64,000 bases of DNA from Perca fluviatilis. Taxonomy: Eukaryota; Chordata; Actinopteri; Perciformes; Percidae. The stretch covers positions 11,514,340 to 11,578,339 of the forward strand of contig NC_053128.1 of NCBI RefSeq assembly GCF_010015445.1, in the 5' to 3' direction. Shown piece after piece: positions 1 through 10,199 of this stretch. Position 1 is the first letter of the stretch; each line of letters opens with the position of its first letter. The notes under the pieces were generated by a model that was not told where the DNA came from, searched no databases, and saw only the letters and a program-made list of their open reading frames with translations. A program made the position numbers and the translations under genes.

Positions 1-285
1 AAATGTGAATCAGTCTAATTGTTTTTAGTGGAGGGTGTGCGTAATGGGGGGCACATAAAGCACCATGAGTGGCACAGTGGGTGGGTATCGCATCTCAATA
101 CCTGTAAAGTCACAGGGGAGGAATGGAGAGGAGGTCCAAGTGAAGATGCAAAAGGTTTATTCAAAAAGGCAAGAGCCAAACTCAAAACAGAGAGTGCAAT
201 ACTCAAACACATACATACATTGACCGACAACTCAGGAGTGACAAACAGGAACATAAATACACAGCTTGTGATAAGAACAGAACAG

Positions 286-385
286 GTGAAGATAATCAAC
301 GAAACTAGACACAGGTGAAGACACTGAACTAATTAACCCAACAGGTGAAGACACTGACCTAATTACTAAACAGGTGAAGACAGAA
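286..385. repeat. Short tandem repeat, about 2.5 units of ~33 bp
   Basis: The phrase acaggtgaagacactga recurs at roughly 33-bp spacing, with the last unit incomplete. The surrounding 100-450 segment is A-rich and has the look of a dispersed repeat end, but I cannot place it in a family. The overlapping short frames on both strands have no recognisable domain and I do not treat them as genes. Confidence 0.6.
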
Positions 386-459
386 ATGATGAAAACAAAC
401 TGAAAGTCCATGAAAACCTGACATAAAGTCCATGAAACCCTGACAATACCCTCCCTTGC

Positions 460-1439
460 TCTGAATAAATAACAATAATATATTTGCTTGACAAACCTTT
501 ATTAGGTCAGTCTTTTCCTTGTGTGTATGTGTGGAGAGGCTGAGTGAGAGAGAAAGATTGAGAAAGAGTTGGAGTAAGGTAAGGGCGGAATCTATCCTGG
601 AAAGTCCTCATTTCTTACTTGAAGTGTGGCAGAGAGTAAAATGATGAAGAGCAAACCTGTGTGGTTAACCAGAACTACTTTGATCTTCTTCTGTGACCTG
701 CTTCAGCATTGACCTTTGCCCTCTCTTTTAAAAACATCCATCATTCACAGCACCGGGTCGAGGACAGAACAACCCCGTTTTCTCTCACTTGCGCAACTCG
801 GTAACACCTGCTTAGGTACCCATGTGGAGAAAGGGGCAGGCGGGGCTGCAGATATTTCATGCATTTAGCCACCTTTAGCCACCTTTCCGTTGAAGTGAGT
901 TTTCACCTCCACAAACTTTATACTTATACTTTGTTGTCCTTTTTTGGGTTCAGGCCTACATTTAGGAAAGTGAGAATATGTTAAATTTTTTTTTTATGAG
1001 ACAGACTAAAATAATGACTCAGTATATTTTACATCCATAATTTGCCTGTTTCCACATCCCCTTGTTAATCAATTTTCATTTAAATCATTTAAATTTTTAC
1101 AATATAAACCGCTGACATGTCACCATGGATGCAAGCAAAAAAAAAAGATAAGTAGAAGAAGAGTTCTAGCTTACAGGCCTCGGGCAGTTTGATTTTATTC
1201 AGACTCCAGTGTTTTTACACCTATCTAGGTATTACAATATTTGCCACTGATATATGATATAGACTAAAGAGTAAAACAGTATTGATCAGTTTTAATGTTA
1301 AACAGTCATGGTTGAAGAGCAATGAGATGTTCTATTTACAGTGGGTTATTTTGTATATTGATTTGTATTTTATGTATTCATTCTCAGAGCTTAATGATCT
1401 GACAACTAAATATGTATGTGCTGATTTTGACTTGAGAAG
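460..1439. other. Unannotated AT-rich stretch
   Basis: No coding frame, RNA gene or clear repeat is visible here. There are only short homopolymer runs. Confidence 0.5.
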
Positions 1440-1750
1440 TAAAATGTAACAACTAACGACTCCCTGGTAGATTAAGCTATGGCTTTCATTATCATATCAT
1501 GGTTTGGAAATCTTTTTGTGGGGGACAAGAACAGGTTGTGTAACCATCAAAAAGGCCAGTAGGATCATTGGTGTTAAACTGCCTGAGCTGCCTCGCATGA
1601 ATAGAAGGATGTCAAAGGTTTGAAATATTTTGGAGTGTCCTCTTCATCTTTGGAGAGTTAGCACTTCTCCCCTCGGAAGCGCCAACAGTGTGAGGAATTG
1701 CTTCATCTTGCATGCAGCTGATGATGAGCCTTTCATATAAAATCGACTGG
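1440..1750 (+). pseudogene. Decayed LINE ORF2 C-terminus
   Basis: Read on the plus strand, the text gives WFGNL, then after a frameshift KASRIIGVKLPEL, a KA-like break with a stop, and a late block resembling the PSGRR...SFIP...N region. This order is familiar from the C-terminal tail of a vertebrate non-LTR retrotransposon ORF2, downstream of the reverse transcriptase. At least one frameshift and one internal stop make it non-functional. No reverse transcriptase core lies upstream, so it is a 5'-truncated insertion. The T-rich sequence down to about 2000 may be its 3' UTR. The family assignment is pattern recognition, not a search result. Confidence 0.5.
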
Positions 1751-2059
1751 TTAATGGCCATGTGAGATGATGATGTTTTAACCGTAGATGAATGGGTTAG
1801 ATGGTGGTTGGATGTACTTCATGTTAAGGTGTGAGTTTATGTGCTGTATTTTATAAGGTAGCTTTAGCATTTTTATTTTTAAATACATTTTTATATTGTG
1901 CTTCTTTGTATGTTCTGTACATATGTTTCATGTATTAAGGTTTGCTTGTAGTTTGTCTTTCATCTGGTATAATTATTGTTTCAGAACAACAAAGTACAGA
2001 AAAATACTTTGCACATCTACAATGTGAAACAGGTATGTAGGAGGTCTGACAAGTAGGTC

Positions 2060-3685
2060 AAGAGTTTCAAAGAAAAACTCCTGCACACTGTCTAACTTGC
2101 AAAAAAGATAAAGTTTTAATAATAGGCAATGTTTTGGTACCGGACCATCTTCAGGAAAAAAAAAAGAACAATAAAGTATTAAAAGTAGCTTGTATCGACG
2201 ATCCTACAGAGAATTATTACCAAACTCTACAGCTCAACAAAGCTTTTAGCTTCTTCTGGCTCTGGCTCTTTAGCTGCTAAATGCTCTACTATGTTCACCT
2301 GCTAACCGCTCCCTTTGTCGGTTTGCTGTTGGATGCTGTGCAGGTACTATTCTCTAGCCTCTTCGCTGGAAACAGCTGCCTGCAGCGGCTTAAAATGAGG
2401 TTGATGAGATTGGTGAGACTGAACCAGAACAGTCAGGATGAGGGCCATAAAACCAAAACAGTGAGCTAAAAGACATTAAAACGCTCCATAGAGCTGAGGG
2501 GAACTGCAAAGTAGGGTGATAATTCTCTGTGAGTTCATCACAATGAGCACCCCTTCACACACTCTCTTGTTCCAATATAAAAATATGGATTGGGGCAGCT
2601 TTAAAGACTAAACAAAAAGAATACCCTTTTTTAGACAAATAATCTCCGAAATCGGTGCCTGTGGTGTGATGTGCTTGCCTGCTTCATCTTTGACAATTTG
2701 TCTAGTATGTTTTCAACATTCATTTCTCTCAACACAGGGTTCAGGCAAGCAAAACCCTGTTCTTCCTCCCACGCACAGCATAGCTAAAAAAGTATGGGTG
2801 AAGCAGATAGTTGGCCTGCTACAGACTGTCTGTCTTCCATGATCAAAGTTGACTCCGTTAGATTTCGTCTCTGGCTTCTCTGCTCTTTTTAATCTGATAT
2901 CTGCCATGAACACTAAGAACTGGGACACTATAGCACCTGTCTTAAATAAGTGCAATCATGTAATTTCCCTGCCCCTTTTTCAAAAGGTTACAGCTTTTCT
3001 TGGATTTTGAGTGCCACTTCTTGAGTTACACGAGCACCTGAGAACACCTTCCATATGAAAGTAATTTTCTTTTTCCCAATCCTAACCTTCTCCTTCTGTC
3101 AGTCTCTCTTATACTCACACAGACGCACGTTCAATAGTTTCTACATGGTTGTTTTCACAAAAACGTTGTTTTAAAACTTGATAAGTACTTGTATAAGTGG
3201 AGTATAGTTCATTTTTGCTTTATCTTTGATAAACACAGATTACATAGGGTCGAGGATGGCTAGAAGACAGTACATCTTACTACATTGGTGAATAATAACG
3301 AGAAGAATTGAAGAAAGTCTGAGAAAAGTTATTTCAAATATTCAGCCCAAAAAAAGGTTTGCTAAACCAATGGGTCTTAGACAGAGGGGATCCTCAAAGT
3401 AATTGGTGTCACCTATATGTGGATGTCCAATCAGTACTCTTGGTAAATGTAGTCGATTAAAGCAAATCCTTAGTGCATGCTACATTGACAGTGAAAGCTG
3501 AGTTTGCAGCTGCAAAATCTGTTCTGCTTTTCCTGCATCCAGTGCCGTCATTTGATTGGGCATAGTTGGATGCAAGGAAGAACTACAGGCTATTTAAGCT
3601 TGGATATTTTTGTTGAATGCTGTCGCCGACACCAACCCCGAGAGAGCCTGTGTGTGTTTTACTAGTCATGAAAGTTTTACCCCTC
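2060..3685. other. Mostly unannotated; a possible small repeat at the start
   Basis: About 2060-2170 (caaagaaaaactcctgcaca onward) reads like the edge of a dispersed repeat. The remainder shows no gene or clear repeat. The 62- and 80-residue frames at 2281 and 2713 have no domain-like pattern. Confidence 0.35.
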
Positions 3686-3689
3686 ACTT

Positions 3690-4062
3690 GGACAGACCTT
3701 CATACACAGATGCTTACAAAACATCCTGGAAATCGACTGGCCAAACACAATAACTAACGAAGATCTCTGACAAATCGCTAAAAAAGAACTGGAATTGGAA
3801 CACAAATCTAACACAGGAAATGGGGCTGGATTAGGCATACCCTGAGGAAACCACCCTCCAGTACAACCAGACAGGCCTTAACCTGGAACCCACAAGGGAA
3901 AAGAACACAAGAAGACCCAGGAACAGCTAAAGAAAAAGTATGTGGAGGCAGAACTCAAGGAAATAACATCATCCTGGAAGTAAGTTGAGAAGATCTCTCA
4001 ACACTGAACAAGCTGAAAAAAGTTCATGAATGACCTATGCTCCCCAAAGAGCAAAGCAGGTT
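3690..4062 (+). pseudogene. Decayed LINE ORF2 C-terminus (second family)
   Basis: Plus-strand translation in shifting frames gives NILEIDWPNTITNEDL followed by a stop, then RKWGWIRHTLRKP, RQALTWNPQGKR and finally a VEAELKEITSSWK-like block. This order (I-WP--I-NEDL, then RKWRWIGHTLRK, ALTWNPQGKR, and an LEAE-KE--W tail) is a recurrent C-terminal signature of endonuclease/reverse-transcriptase LINE proteins in animals. Stops and frameshifts show it is dead. The catalytic parts are absent. It differs from the remnants at 1440 and 9873, so the window has sampled several LINE lineages. Confidence 0.6.
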
Positions 4063-4269
4063 AAATGATTGGACAGAAATGTGCTGGAGACCTTCTTCGG
4101 GATCAAGAAGAAACCCTTGTTGAAATGACAACCAAGACAAACAGGGCCAAGAGGGCAGATGACCATTGACTGAGTGTTTTTGTCACCTGATGCTATATAT
4201 CTTTTTGCACCTAATGCATTCTGGTACATGTGTGCTCTGTTGGCATCGCTCTGCGAGCGGAACTCGACT

Positions 4270-4900
4270 TTCTCTCAATATAGCGCACAATGAGGAATTT
4301 ATTGCTTCAATGGAATACATTTACCATCAACACTGATTGAACATCCACATAAAAAGGTGGTGAATTTTCCCTTTAGGATGTGGGTGCAAACTCTGGGTGG
4401 TTTGGCTCAGATTCACCCCCAGTTCAAAACGTTATTGACCGAGCAGTTAATCCTTTTCTAAACCTTGCTGCTTCGTCAACCTCACTCACACTTGAGATAA
4501 ATCAGTGTGGGTCAGTGCGAAAACTGTTAACCTGTCTGTGTTAAAAGGACACAGGAAGGAGACCATCGATTGTGCTTCAATCTCTCACTTGCAACCTGCA
4601 TTCTAGCAGTTGGTCTAATTGAATTGATAGGCTTCCCTTAGTTTTATATTAATCCGGTTGTTAATTAAAACACATGCTGCGCTTTCGCCACATAACTATC
4701 CTCAAATTAAATTTAAAAATTATACGTAGATCAGGCAATATAAACCTAAATGTCAGTGACACCATCAAAATTACAGAGCAACCTCTATTGTGTTATTATA
4801 ACTGTGACAGATTGTTGTGACCTTACAAACTTTTCTTCATCATCACCGATTGCAATCGGCTGTTAGATGTCTCCTCACAGATAGTGCTGGTTAATGATGG
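4270..4900. other. Unannotated AT-rich stretch
   Basis: I see no gene, RNA or repeat in this interval. Confidence 0.45.
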
Positions 4901-4914
4901 AAACGGTGCCATGT

Positions 4915-5216
4915 CATTTCTCCAACGCTCCATTGTTTCAACCTCTCAATAACCCGAAAAATTCCCTTTGCGAGGTAACGTGACCCCATTTGTACAGGTC
5001 CTATCCCCTGACCAATTGGCTATCCTAACCTTAACCACTCAAGGTATAAAATGCCTAAACCCAGCCAATCGAGCTGCTTCGTAGGGCATGTCTTGGCGTG
5101 GGCATAGTGGGATTCATAATTTCGCCACCAAAGGGACGTCTGACTAGTGGGCTGTAGGACCAAAGGGAATTTTTCAGGTTATTGAGAGGTCGGAACAATG
5201 GAGCATCGGAGAAATG
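4915..5216. mobile_element. Fold-back (inverted-repeat) element
   Basis: The 56-bp arm at 4915-4970 is matched in reverse complement by 5161-5216, with only a handful of mismatches, around a 190-bp centre. Such long arms with a short non-coding centre are typical of MITE or fold-back elements. The centre phrase cctgaccaattggctatcct has a relative at 31400-31420, so it belongs to a dispersed family. No target duplication was identified. Confidence 0.65.
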
Positions 5217-5517
5217 GGCAGTCCCCGATGGAAACACGCTTCTGTTAATGGAATTTGCAGTCCTTTTTCTGTCTTTGCGAGCTTTTTATCCAGCTCAAAT
5301 GCAAAGCACAGCTGTGAATGTTACAAGTAAGTGAGAGAGCAAGAAATCAAAGAATGCAAGCGGCATTAGGGTCAATCTTGTTGCTATGCAACAGAGAATT
5401 TTTGACAGCAAAGTACCATCTAAATTAAAATTAGTTCTGCTCACCTGAACTAAAGGGATGAATGGTAAAAAATGAAAATGGACAGAGAAAGTCAGAAGTA
5501 ATAAAGTAATAATATTA

Positions 5518-5625
5518 ATAATAACAACAATAATATTACACTTTGTTTATATAGCACCTTTCATATGATAAATGCAGCACAAAGTGCTTTACAATAAAGG
5601 AAAATAGACATAGAATGCACATTTA
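5518..5625 (-). mobile_element. L2/CR1-type LINE 3' tail fragment
   Basis: Read on the minus strand the segment ends in an AAAGCACTTTGTG...ATATAAACAAAGTG pattern followed by an ATT/TTG-rich simple tail. This is the usual 3' end of L2/CR1-clade LINEs in fish. Only about 100 bp are retained. Confidence 0.5.
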
Positions 5626-5639
5626 ACGGAATAGAATGC

Positions 5640-7005
5640 CATAATTAATGTAATTATTGATGGTTAGGAGGAACCAATTCTGAAACTGACGATATTTCAT
5701 TCATACATGTAGAGAGCATGGGGCAATAACCCTAGATGATCTGCTGCACAAGCTGGATAATGTCTATTTCAAAGTCTGGTTTTTCATTGATGTGGGGTGC
5801 TGGGATCCCCAAGCTCTATTATCAGTGCAATGTCAGATTGTATCCATGAAAATTGCTATGTTCCTTTTGGTAGCTCTGAAATGTGTTGGCTGAATTAAAA
5901 AAAAAAGATTAAAACTTGTGCTTATCTACATTTAATGGGACATTTTAATCAGGATCACTGTGGTTTGTAGTACTAATGGTTATTATTGTTCTCATTAGCT
6001 AAAGTATGTAGCATGGTATTGTCATAGGATTTCATACCACACAGTGCTACAAAACAGGCAGGCTCTGTCCTGAGGGTTTGGGGGTTGCTCTGAATAATGA
6101 TGGGATGCCAGATGGTCTTTGTCAGGCAGGCTTTTTTTTTCACGTGGATCTGGATACTGCCCTGTACAACATCATCAGCCTGTCACAACAAACTAATAGA
6201 CAGGGAAATAATACGGACAAGCAAGAAATAATAAATTAAATTGTGTGTTGCTTTTTTGCTCTCTTCTGCGCCTCTGTGCTTTGTGGGTGGACCTCGCTGG
6301 TGCTGCATCATAGATGTGCAGGTTCTATCGCCCACAACCTTACTGATTCTACCACCTGCGACACTCATACCCATAGAGTTATCGTAGTGGGGACCGTAGT
6401 TTTACTGAATAAACTTAAACTTGGACTAAAAAGGACTGAGAGCCTGAAATTTGCATCCATCCATTCTATCGGTCCCCTGTCCGGCCAGTAACAATGAACT
6501 TGTTTGCACATATACTTCAATTAACACACTTTACACAATGCATGCATATCAGGGCATATCAACTATCCAGAGCATTGAACATTTGACAACCTCATTTGTA
6601 TGCAGTGCAGACGATGCAGGTAAAGATCTACAATGGGTCAGATATCCCTTGTTTTCTTGGCAAACCCTTGGTCCTCCGAAGGAGCCTCTTGAATCTCATA
6701 GGATAATGCATCCACTTCCTTCTGCAAGGATAAGACTGACCAGTCACAGGGTTTGTAGGATTCATGTAAAAAATAAGCAATAAGTTAATTGATTACGGGA
6801 CTGTCATTTCAACTGGCCCTGGCTGGTTAGCCATGCAATATTGGAGTCTGATATGATTGTCATCTACAGTACTCTATTAGGCCAGGGCTAGCCTGTTAAT
6901 GAAACTAATTTGCCATTTTCCATAATTCATTTAGCTTGTCATTGTGTTTATGTTAGCTGATATTTGTTCGGTATAGGTGGTTAACCAATCAGAGTTGCAT
7001 AATAT
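5640..7005. other. Unannotated stretch
   Basis: A 110-codon plus-strand frame begins at 6451 but has no domain-like composition, no conserved motif and no plausible splice context. Nothing else is recognised. Confidence 0.4.
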
Positions 7006-7011
7006 GCATAG

Positions 7012-7056
7012 AATGACATAGACCGGACAAATATTATTTGTCCGGTCTATGTCATT
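7012..7056. repeat. Perfect 21-bp inverted repeat (hairpin)
   Basis: The arms at 7012-7032 and 7036-7056 are exact reverse complements separated by 3 nt (att). No transposon termini are recognised around it. A short frame on each strand crosses it purely because it is palindromic. Confidence 0.9.
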
Positions 7057-7591
7057 TTCAATCGACACAGAGGCTGCAGAAATGGTTGCTTGGATACCAA
7101 CGCCGATTGACGGGTTGTTATTACTGTAAGTTGACCTACAATAACGTACAGCCACATCAATCTCACCCACGCTTGTCACTGTTATTGTTGCAATTTCTCT
7201 GTCGTTATATTTCATGGATGTAGCTGGGCAGGGAACAAGCTATGATGGCCCCATTCTTAATCTTGCCTACAATGCTCCGATTGGTCAACCCTTTGTCCAA
7301 TGTGCATTACACCAGACCTATTGACTGTATCACCGTCCACATCTCTGATTCGTTCAGAGGAACAATATTAGGCTAGGGCAGCATTTGCTTGATCAAAGCC
7401 ATGTATCTGACACATATGCACTTTGTAACCATTGGTGTTATCACGCAGTCTGCTCTCAGAAAAGCATTGCTCAAACATCCACTTAATGAGCATGCTGCAG
7501 TGCCACAACTCCTGATTAACATACATCAAGGGGCAAACAGTCAACTGCAGGGCAGATGATAGGAACAGGTGATAATGATGATAATGATGAT

Positions 7592-7893
7592 GACCGAGCC
7601 TTCACCATTGCAGCACCCTCCCTCTGGAACTCCCTACCCATACACATCTGTGACTGTACTGACCTAGAGACATTCAAAACACTAATCAAAACAGACCTCT
7701 TCAGATTAGCTTTCCACATACAATAGTCTTTCATTTCTCACCTGATAGTTAATGGTTTTATTGTTTTTAATTGCTTTTAATATGCTTGTTTTATGTGTTG
7801 GTTTAATTGCTTATCTGTTTTGAATGTGCTATATGTGCTGGTTTTATTGTAAAGTGTCTCTAAGTACCATGCAAAGCGCTATATAAATAAAAT

Positions 7894-7927
<34 letters not shown>
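7592..7927 (+). mobile_element. L2-type LINE 3' end with (ATT)n tail
   Basis: Plus-strand translation from 7592 gives DRAFTIAAPSLWNSLP, then a DLETFKTLIKTDLFRLAF block and a stop at 7722-7724. This is the characteristic C-terminus of L2/CR1-clade LINE ORF2. The short 3' UTR ends with gcgctatataaataaaatg and an (ATT)n tract at 7895-7926, the expected terminus. The reverse transcriptase and endonuclease are missing, so it is a strongly 5'-truncated copy. Confidence 0.8.
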
Positions 7928-7929
7928 AA

Positions 7930-8430
7930 AATTTGTTGTCCCTCGCAGTCCCGGTCTGTCCCAACCTGAAAGAACTGCCCATGGGAGGGGCCAGAGATGA
8001 AACATCCACTGCAGAATAATACCCCCACACATGGCTTGGGTGCTGTGGGAGAGATAGCTTTCCCAGAGGTCCCGAGCATGGTACTGAAACCTGCCAGAGG
8101 CAAGCAGAGGAAGCAGCAAGTGGCTGTACAGAAGACAGCGACTGACACTGGAATGTGCTTTTTTGCAGTGTGGAAATCTCCAAAATGTGTCATCTAAGGA
8201 GCCATGGTAAAAAATATTCGATTCACTTCCATTCCTGAACTCTTTTGATCAATAAGATGTGAATAGGTATCAGTCCAGTCAAGGATTAATCCGGATAAAC
8301 AGATGATACAAATTAGAAATGACTAATCCTGTTGAATTATGTAATCACAGAGGGAATAATGATCTATTTCATCAACACAGGACTAAATCTGAATTATTGT
8401 TTGTGTACGTACTGTATTATGCTGTATACC
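7930..8430. other. Unannotated stretch
   Basis: Several overlapping 60-107-codon frames occur here on the minus strand in different registers. They run into the (ATT)n tail and show no domain. I call none of them genes. Confidence 0.4.
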
Positions 8431-8623
8431 CTGTTTAGTAGAGGTGTGACGAGATCTTGCGATATTAAAACGTTACGATATCAATTCAGAAGGGCAGAAT
8501 TACGTCGGTACTACCGAGGACCAGTTCACGTTAAATCAATTGGTGCCAAATTTGTGTAAGCAAAAGTTTTTGTCCTCTCTACATGTTTCACAGAGAGCGT
8601 GGCTCAGCCCTGACGCGCACACA

Positions 8624-8626
<3 letters not shown>

Positions 8627-8704
<78 letters not shown>
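8627..8704. repeat. (CA)n microsatellite
   Basis: A pure run of about 39 CA units. All long frames across it are artefacts of the dinucleotide repeat. Confidence 0.98.
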
Positions 8705-8707
<3 letters not shown>

Positions 8708-8964
8708 GAGGTGTGGTGCAGACGGAGCAAAAGTTATGTTGCCTCTGCAGTTTGTTCAAGTCACAGTGAGTCACAGCAATGCCGGTAAAGCGGACACAAG
8801 TGTGGTTACAGTTTTCAAAACTTCACGCAGACAGCATTTGCTGCAATATAATATAATGGCAAGATCGCCATGCAGTTAATGTTACACTTCCGAGACAGAC
8901 AGGCACTACAGTGTCCTCTATGCCCTGGTGCCTGACTGACTGAAGTTGGCTGAAGTTGTAGGAC

Positions 8965-9125
8965 AAGACAAGGCAACTTTATTTCTATAGCACCTTTCAT
9001 GAACAAGGCCATTTAAAGTGCTTTACATAAAACATTGAAGAGCAATTAAAAACGGTCATGAAAATAAAACAGGCTAAACAAGAATAAGATACTAATACAA
9101 GAATAAAAGTTACAGTGCAGTGTAA
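8965..9125 (-). mobile_element. LINE 3' tail fragment, minus strand
   Basis: The phrases actttatttctatagcacc and aaagtgctttacataaaac are the reverse complement of the common L2/CR1-type 3' terminus. It lies inside the 8439-9419 element and was probably inserted into it. Confidence 0.5.
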
Positions 9126-9435
9126 GAAATAATTTTTTTTTTTTTATTAATAGGTTGTAGGGATGGGTTTGGGAGGAGAGCGGGATGCCACAGTTATTAG
9201 GTCTGAAGAGGTTAGTTATACAGGAGAGAAGCCATTTCAGTTTATGACAAAACCTTTCACAGTGCTCGATATTCATTTTGTGACTTTCGATTGAATAAAA
9301 GACTGTTTCCAGTCATATATCATCATTTAAGTTGTCTTTAAAATAGTGTTAAAGTCTCGTCTCGCTCTCGTGAACCCAATCTCGTGTCTCGTCTCGTGAG
9401 CTGTCTCTTCACACCCCTACTGCCACTTTAACTAC

Positions 9436-9436
9436 A

Positions 9437-9463
<27 letters not shown>
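9436..9463. repeat. Short (CA)n microsatellite
   Basis: About 13 CA units immediately downstream of the hAT-like right end. Confidence 0.95.
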
Positions 9464-9467
<4 letters not shown>

Positions 9468-9872
9468 TATAAACATACACACAGGCTCATGTCATGTAAA
9501 GTAAAATACCATTCATTGTCAGAATATAAATCGCTGTAGAATAAGTCGTTTCTTGAGGTAGATGTTCACAGGAGTTTAACATTTTGAACTTGAAATGAAC
9601 AATTAAGTGCCTAATCAAGAGTGTCATACTGTGTCTTGCTGTGACATGACTCCAGCTGGAGCTGTGATCATCTGAAATCCAAGGTGACAGCAACACAACA
9701 TCATAAACATGATTAACAGCTGTAACATCTGATCACAGGTCAGTTGTGGATTTTTTTAATGACTTGACCTTGAAATAGAAAAGTATGTAGCATTATATTT
9801 TTTCAATATCAAATTATAATTGTTATACATGCAACCTTATAAAGTCATGTTATTTGTGCTGACTATCTGGGT

Positions 9873-10195
9873 CCAGGTCACGAGGGCAGCAGGCTAAGCA
9901 GACGTCCTTCTCCCCAGCCCCATCCTCCAGCTCCTCATGGAGATAGCAATGCGTTCCCAGGCCAAAAAGGATCTATAACCCCTCCAGCTTGTTCTGGGTC
10001 TGCCCCGGGGATTTTTTTCCCAGTTAGACATGCCTCAAATACCTCCATAGGGAGATTTCCAGGAGGCATCTGCCTCATCTGTCTCTTCTTAGCACAAAAG
10101 GATCATCGGTTCAATTCAGAGCTCCCTCTGGATGTCTGAGGGCCTCACCCTGTCCCTGAGGGTGAGCCCTAGACACCCTGCAAAGGAAACTTATT
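9873..10195 (-). pseudogene. Decayed LINE ORF2 C-terminus (third family)
   Basis: Minus-strand translation gives LTLRDRVRPSDIQREL, then with frame breaks RQMPPGNLPMEVFEA, LTGKK and a GADPEQAGG-like segment. This order matches the C-terminal region (RD-VRSSDIR-EL, RMPPGRLP-EVF-A, TGRRP-GRPRT-W) seen in many fish non-LTR retrotransposons. Several in-frame stops and small indels show an old, dead copy. The family name is not resolved from sequence alone. Confidence 0.6.
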
Positions 10196-10199
10196 TTTG

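Larger units (their letters stand above)
8439..9419. mobile_element. Degenerate hAT-like element with short TIRs
   Basis: The left end tagaggtgtgacgagat and the right end (reverse complement taggggtgtgaagagacag) match over about 16 bp. The right flank also carries the repeated tctcgt motif. Terminal TAG...CTA sequences of this kind are common in vertebrate hAT elements. No clean 8-bp target duplication survives (flanks ctgtttag and ctgccact). The interior holds a (CA)n tract and a minus-strand LINE tail, and no transposase is readable. Confidence 0.5.

Noticed and set aside
6451..6783. 110-codon plus-strand frame
   Set aside because: No motif, no compositional contrast with the surroundings, no splice context; consistent with chance.
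7844..8197. Overlapping minus- and plus-strand frames of 66-107 codons
   Set aside because: They overlap each other on both strands, have no domain, and partly translate the (ATT)n tail.
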